From NCBI GenBank assembly GCA_937915925.1, contig CALGGM010000050.1, forward strand, positions 1 through 9,142: DNA of 9,142 bases. The letters are read 5' to 3'. Below are positions 7,013 to 9,142 of the stretch, piece by piece. The stretch comes from an uncultured Clostridia bacterium (GTDB taxonomy: Bacteria; Bacillota; Clostridia; Christensenellales; CAG-138). A program made the position numbers and the translations under genes. Each line of letters opens with the position of its first letter. Position 1 is the stretch's first letter. The notes under the pieces are model-generated. The model made no database searches, had not been told where the DNA came from, and saw nothing but the letters and a program-made list of their open reading frames with translations.

Positions 7013-8654
7013 CGCCTATCCGCGCCCGCAGCTTCGGCGCGACAGCTTTATCAATCTCAACGGGACGTGGGACTTTGCCGTAACGCGCGGCGAACGCCCT
7101 GCGTCCTTTTCCGATTCCATCGAGGTCCCCTACCCGCCGGAAGCACCGCTCTCCGGCGTGAACCGAAGGATTGCGCCGAACGAGGTCATGTGGTATCGGA
7201 GAACATTTCAAAACCCTGCGCACGCCGGGGACGAACGCGTGCTGCTGCACTTCGGCGCGGTCGATCAGATCGCCGAAGTCTTTCTAAACGGCGCGCGGCT
7301 CGGGCTGCACGAGGGCGGGTATCTCCCCTTCTCCTTCGACGTCACGGACGCGCTGCATGACCAAAATGAGCTCATTGTGCGCGCCGTCGACGCGCTCGAT
7401 CACACGTACCCGTACGGCAAGCAGAAGCATAAGAACGGCGGCATGTGGTATACGCCGTTTTCCGGCATCTGGCAGACGGTATGGATGGAGGTCGTTCCGG
7501 AGAACTATATTACGCATCTAACGGTTTGCCCCTCGCTGGTCGCGGTGACGGTCAATGTCTTTCCAAACAGCACCGACTTTCCGGACGCGACGCTCGAGAT
7601 CGAAACCCCGAACGGACCGCTTCATGTGAAGATGACCTCGCCGCACATGACCGTTCCGATCCCCGATCCGAACCTCTGGACGCCCGAGAACCCGCATATT
7701 TACCCTTTTACGGTGCGGTTCGGGCGAGACGTCGTGCGTTCCTATTTTGCGCTTCGTACGGTCTCTCAGGGCGTTGTAAACGGCGTCCCGCGGCTGCTTC
7801 TGAACGGCGAGCCGTATTTTCTGCACGGGCTTTTGGATCAGGGTTATTGGCGCAACGGGCTTTGCCTGCCGCCGGACGATGCGGGCTATGAGCGCGATAT
7901 CCTCACCGCGAAGGCGCAGGGCTTCAACACGCTTCGAAAGCACATCCGCGTGGAGCCGCTGCCGTTCTATGAAGCGTGCGATCGGCTCGGGATGCTCGTC
8001 ATTCAGGACTTTGTAAACAACGGAAAATACCGGTTCATCCACGATACGGTGCTGCCGACCGTCGGGATCAAACGGCTTTCCGACCGCCGCGCGAACCGCG
8101 ATCCCAAGGCGCGCGAGATCTTTCTGCACACCGCAAGGGACACGGTCCGGCATCTTTATAACGCGCCTTGCATCGTCGGGTGGACGATCTTCAACGAGGG
8201 CTGGGGACAGTTCTGCGCGGACGAGGTGTACGACCGTCTGAAAGCGTTCGATCATACACGCTTCTTCGACGCGACGTCGGGCTGGTTTGCGCAAGACAAG
8301 AGCGACGTTGTCAGCGAGCATGTGTATTTCAGAAGGTTCAGACTGCGCCCCGGCAAGAAGCCGTTTCTGCTCTCGGAGTTCGGGGGCTACGCGTTAAGCG
8401 AGACGCCCGGCAAAAAGTACGGGTATCGGTTCTTCTCCGACCGCGCCGCGTATCAGACGGCGGTCGAACGCCTGTACCGCGAGGAGATCCTTCCGGCGGT
8501 CAGGGACGGGCTTTGCGGCGCGATCTACACGCAGCTTTCCGACGTCGAGGAGGAGATCAACGGCATCCTGTCCTATGACCGAAGCACGGTAAAGACCGAC
8601 TCCGCCGCCATGCTCGAAATCGCCGACGCCCTGCAAAAAGCGATACGGGGATAA
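7005..8654 (+). CDS. Glycoside hydrolase family 2, probable cytoplasmic beta-galactosidase-like enzyme
   Basis: A 549-residue GH2 enzyme without a signal peptide. Domains in order: N-terminal jelly-roll sugar-binding domain (about 1-170; NLNGTWDF, MWYRRTF, VFLNGARLGLHEGGYLPFSFDVT), Ig-like domain (about 175-250; DPNLWTPENPHIY), then TIM barrel (about 255-549; LLNGEPYFLHGLLDQGYW). The acid/base is expected to be Glu398 in FNEGWGQF and the nucleophile Glu458 in LLSEFGGYAL. It belongs to a compact GH2 clade marked by LDQGYW, FNEGWGQ and TQLSDVE. The NxK glucuronate-recognition motif of beta-glucuronidases appears to be replaced by E517-I-N519 before GILSYDR, which argues against a glucuronidase. 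The start has AAGGAG at 6992-6997 and overlaps the transporter gene by 8 bases. Galactoside hydrolysis is inferred from galM-galK; other beta-glycosides or arabinosides remain possible. Confidence 0.88.
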   Translation: MLNAYPRPQLRRDSFINLNGTWDFAVTRGERPASFSDSIEVPYPPEAPLSGVNRRIAPNEVMWYRRTFQNPAHAGDERVLLHFGAVDQIAEVFLNGARLGLHEGGYLPFSFDVTDALHDQNELIVRAVDALDHTYPYGKQKHKNGGMWYTPFSGIWQTVWMEVVPENYITHLTVCPSLVAVTVNVFPNSTDFPDATLEIETPNGPLHVKMTSPHMTVPIPDPNLWTPENPHIYPFTVRFGRDVVRSYFALRTVSQGVVNGVPRLLLNGEPYFLHGLLDQGYWRNGLCLPPDDAGYERDILTAKAQGFNTLRKHIRVEPLPFYEACDRLGMLVIQDFVNNGKYRFIHDTVLPTVGIKRLSDRRANRDPKAREIFLHTARDTVRHLYNAPCIVGWTIFNEGWGQFCADEVYDRLKAFDHTRFFDATSGWFAQDKSDVVSEHVYFRRFRLRPGKKPFLLSEFGGYALSETPGKKYGYRFFSDRAAYQTAVERLYREEILPAVRDGLCGAIYTQLSDVEEEINGILSYDRSTVKTDSAAMLEIADALQKAIRG

Positions 8655-8655
8655 C

Positions 8656-8674
8656 GGACGACCGACGGTCGTCC
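8656..8674. repeat. Array hairpin 1 (GGACGACC arms)
   Basis: GGACGACC (8656-8663), loop GAC, GGTCGTCC (8667-8674): a perfect 8-bp stem 2 bases after the GH2 stop codon. The plus strand continues CTGCAC rather than a T-run, so it is not a standard intrinsic terminator, although it could slow polymerase or protect the operon mRNA 3' end. Confidence 0.65.
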
Positions 8675-8689
8675 CTGCACAATCGCGCA

Positions 8690-8715
8690 CCCGTAGGGAC
8701 GGGCATTGTCCGTCC
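8690..8715 (+). repeat. Array element 2 (head plus GGACGGGC hairpin)
   Basis: The head CCCGTAGGGA (8690-8699) runs into a stem GGACGGGC (8697-8704) / GTCCGTCC (8708-8715) with a 3-base loop and one G-T wobble. The tail CCGTGTAACAAT follows, and the next head begins exactly 36 bases after this one. Confidence 0.65.
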
Positions 8716-8725
8716 GTGTAACAAT

Positions 8726-8746
8726 CCCGTAGGGGCGGATCCGCCC
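8726..8746 (+). repeat. Array element 3 (GGGCGGATCCGCCC palindrome)
   Basis: The head CCCGTAGGGG (8726-8735) runs into the perfect 14-bp palindrome GGGCGGATCCGCCC (8733-8746), which has no loop spacer. It is the most compact member of the array. Confidence 0.65.
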
Positions 8747-8762
8747 GCCGTGATAGCGGAAC

Positions 8763-8787
8763 GGGAAGGTGATACCTTCCCCTACGG
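8763..8787 (-). repeat. Array element 4, inverted (GGGAAGGT arms)
   Basis: GGGAAGGT (8763-8770), loop GAT, ACCTTCCC (8774-8781), then the head in reverse orientation as CCCCTACGG (8779-8787). It is a perfect 8-bp stem. A similar word, ATATCACCTTACCCGTAGG, lies just before element 5 (about 8807-8824). Confidence 0.6.
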
Positions 8788-8816
8788 CATAGGTTCATTC
8801 GCAGGATATCACCTTA

Positions 8817-8841
8817 CCCGTAGGAGCGGATCGTATCCGCC
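8817..8841 (+). repeat. Array element 5 (GCGGAT arms)
   Basis: The head CCCGTAGGA (8817-8825) is followed by GCGGAT (8826-8831), loop CGT, ATCCGC (8835-8840). The tail CCGTATAACGAT matches the tail of element 2 at 10 of 12 positions, and the next head again starts 36 bases on. Confidence 0.65.
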
Positions 8842-8852
8842 CGTATAACGAT

Positions 8853-8881
8853 CCCGTAGGGGTCGTCGTCCTCGACGACCC
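8853..8881 (+). repeat. Array element 6 (GGGTCGTCG arms)
   Basis: The head CCCGTAGGGG (8853-8862) runs into GGGTCGTCG (8860-8868), loop TCCT, CGACGACCC (8873-8881): a perfect 9-bp stem. The arm word resembles the hairpin at 23-41 at the other edge of the window. Confidence 0.65.
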
Positions 8882-8929
8882 GTCAAGTGCCGTGCGGTTC
8901 ATAATACGCACGCCTTTCCCTCCCCGCTG

Positions 8930-9105
8930 TGTCATTCTGAGGCAAAGCGAGGAAGAATCTCCGCGCGACACGATGACACACGTTTTGTTCGCCGCGTGCC
9001 CCGGTTCTGTCATTCTGAGGAGCAAAGCGACGAAGAATCTCCGCGCGACACGATGACACATGTTTTGTTCGCCGCGTGCCCCGGTTCTGTCATTCTGAGG
9101 AGCAA
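8930..9105 (+). repeat. Tandem 78/80-base repeat of the TCATTCTGAG type, third copy cut short
   Basis: Units begin with TGTCATTCTGAGG at 8930, 9008 and 9088. The first is 78 bases and the second 80; they differ by a 2-base AG indel and a few substitutions, and both end in GCCGCGTGCCCCGGTTC. The third stops after about 18 bases at GAGGAGCAA and gives way to a promoter-like sequence. Within each unit ATTCT can pair with the AGAAT about 20 bases on. An inverted, diverged copy lies at 3348-3384. The near-identity of the two full units suggests recent tandem duplication. Confidence 0.85.
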
Positions 9106-9110
9106 GAAAG

Positions 9111-9119
9111 TGGTATAAT
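9111..9119 (+). promoter_or_regulatory. Extended -10 promoter at the right edge
   Basis: TGGTATAAT is a perfect extended -10 element (TGnTATAAT) in a sudden AT-rich stretch. No good -35 box is present; upstream is the truncated repeat sequence (TTCTGA at 9093-9098, spacer 15), which is consistent with the weaker -35 need of extended -10 promoters. It probably drives a plus-strand gene beginning after 9142. Confidence 0.5.
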
Positions 9120-9142
9120 AAATTTGGACAAAGCTTAAATGA

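Larger units (their letters stand above)
8655..8882. repeat. Array of six hairpin elements with covarying arms
   Basis: Directly after the GH2 stop codon lie six short inverted repeats (8656-8674, 8697-8715, 8733-8746, 8763-8781, 8826-8840, 8860-8881). Four are preceded on the plus strand by a CCCGTAGG-type head (8690, 8726, 8817, 8853); one carries it on the minus strand (8779-8787). The arms differ in sequence from element to element, yet each pairs with itself. Two elements start 36 bases apart twice over (8690 to 8726, 8817 to 8853) and share a CCGTRTAACRAT tail. No protein is encoded. It may be a MITE- or REP-like family; the function is unknown. Confidence 0.75.

Noticed and set aside
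7518..8321. Minus-strand frame of 267 residues inside the GH2 gene
   Set aside because: It lies antisense to conserved GH2 domains including the catalytic region, has Arg-rich shadow composition and no ribosome site.
8656..8674. Intrinsic terminator of the galactose operon
   Set aside because: The stem is good and well placed, but CTGCAC follows instead of a T-run on the plus strand. Other hairpins in the array also lack T-runs.
8690..8862. CRISPR array suggested by the 36-base spacing
   Set aside because: There are no identical repeats separated by unique spacers. The variable part is itself a hairpin arm pair, and element orientation changes within the array. No cas gene is present.
8795..9061. 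Minus-strand frame with RFFVALLLRMT
   Set aside because: It is made of the tandem repeat and hairpin array translated on the other strand. Recurrence of the RFFxALxLRMT peptide reflects the DNA repeat, not a protein family.

Overview
The window looks like part of the chromosome of an anaerobic gut-type Firmicute (Clostridia; perhaps Oscillospirales or Christensenellales). This is inferred from strong AGGAGG ribosome sites, TATAAT-type promoters, GC-rich genes with AT-richer promoters, a BspA-type leucine-rich-repeat surface protein, and many short hairpin repeats between genes. No RNA gene, CRISPR array, transposase or phage gene was seen.

Layout. Bases 1-414 hold no gene: two hairpins of a dispersed repeat family lie at the left edge, followed by candidate promoters and a long AT-rich leader. 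Bases 415-3237 encode a 940-residue secreted protein: signal peptide, acidic linker, about 18 LRR_5 (BspA) repeats in two capped blocks, an Ig-like module and two fibronectin-III-like domains. A strong intrinsic terminator (3262-3303) closes this unit. The gap to 3527 holds an inverted copy of a TCATTCTGAG-type repeat and a good promoter.

Bases 3528-8654 are one tightly packed plus-strand operon: aldose 1-epimerase (galM), galactokinase (galK), a 12-helix MFS transporter, and a cytoplasmic glycoside hydrolase family 2 enzyme. Genes overlap or are separated by 3 bases. The simplest reading is that the transporter imports a small galactoside, the GH2 enzyme splits it, GalM converts beta- to alpha-galactose, and GalK phosphorylates it. 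galT and galE are not in the window, and the actual GH2 substrate is not provable from sequence.

Bases 8655-9142 hold no complete gene. They start directly after the GH2 stop codon with an array of six short hairpins that share a CCCGTAGGG-like head but have different, self-complementary arms (part of the array has a 36-base period). A 78/80-base tandem repeat of the TCATTCTGAG type follows, broken off at an extended -10 promoter that probably drives a gene beyond the right edge. This covarying hairpin array, with relatives at the left edge, is the least explained item in the window. The coding genes belong to recognisable families.
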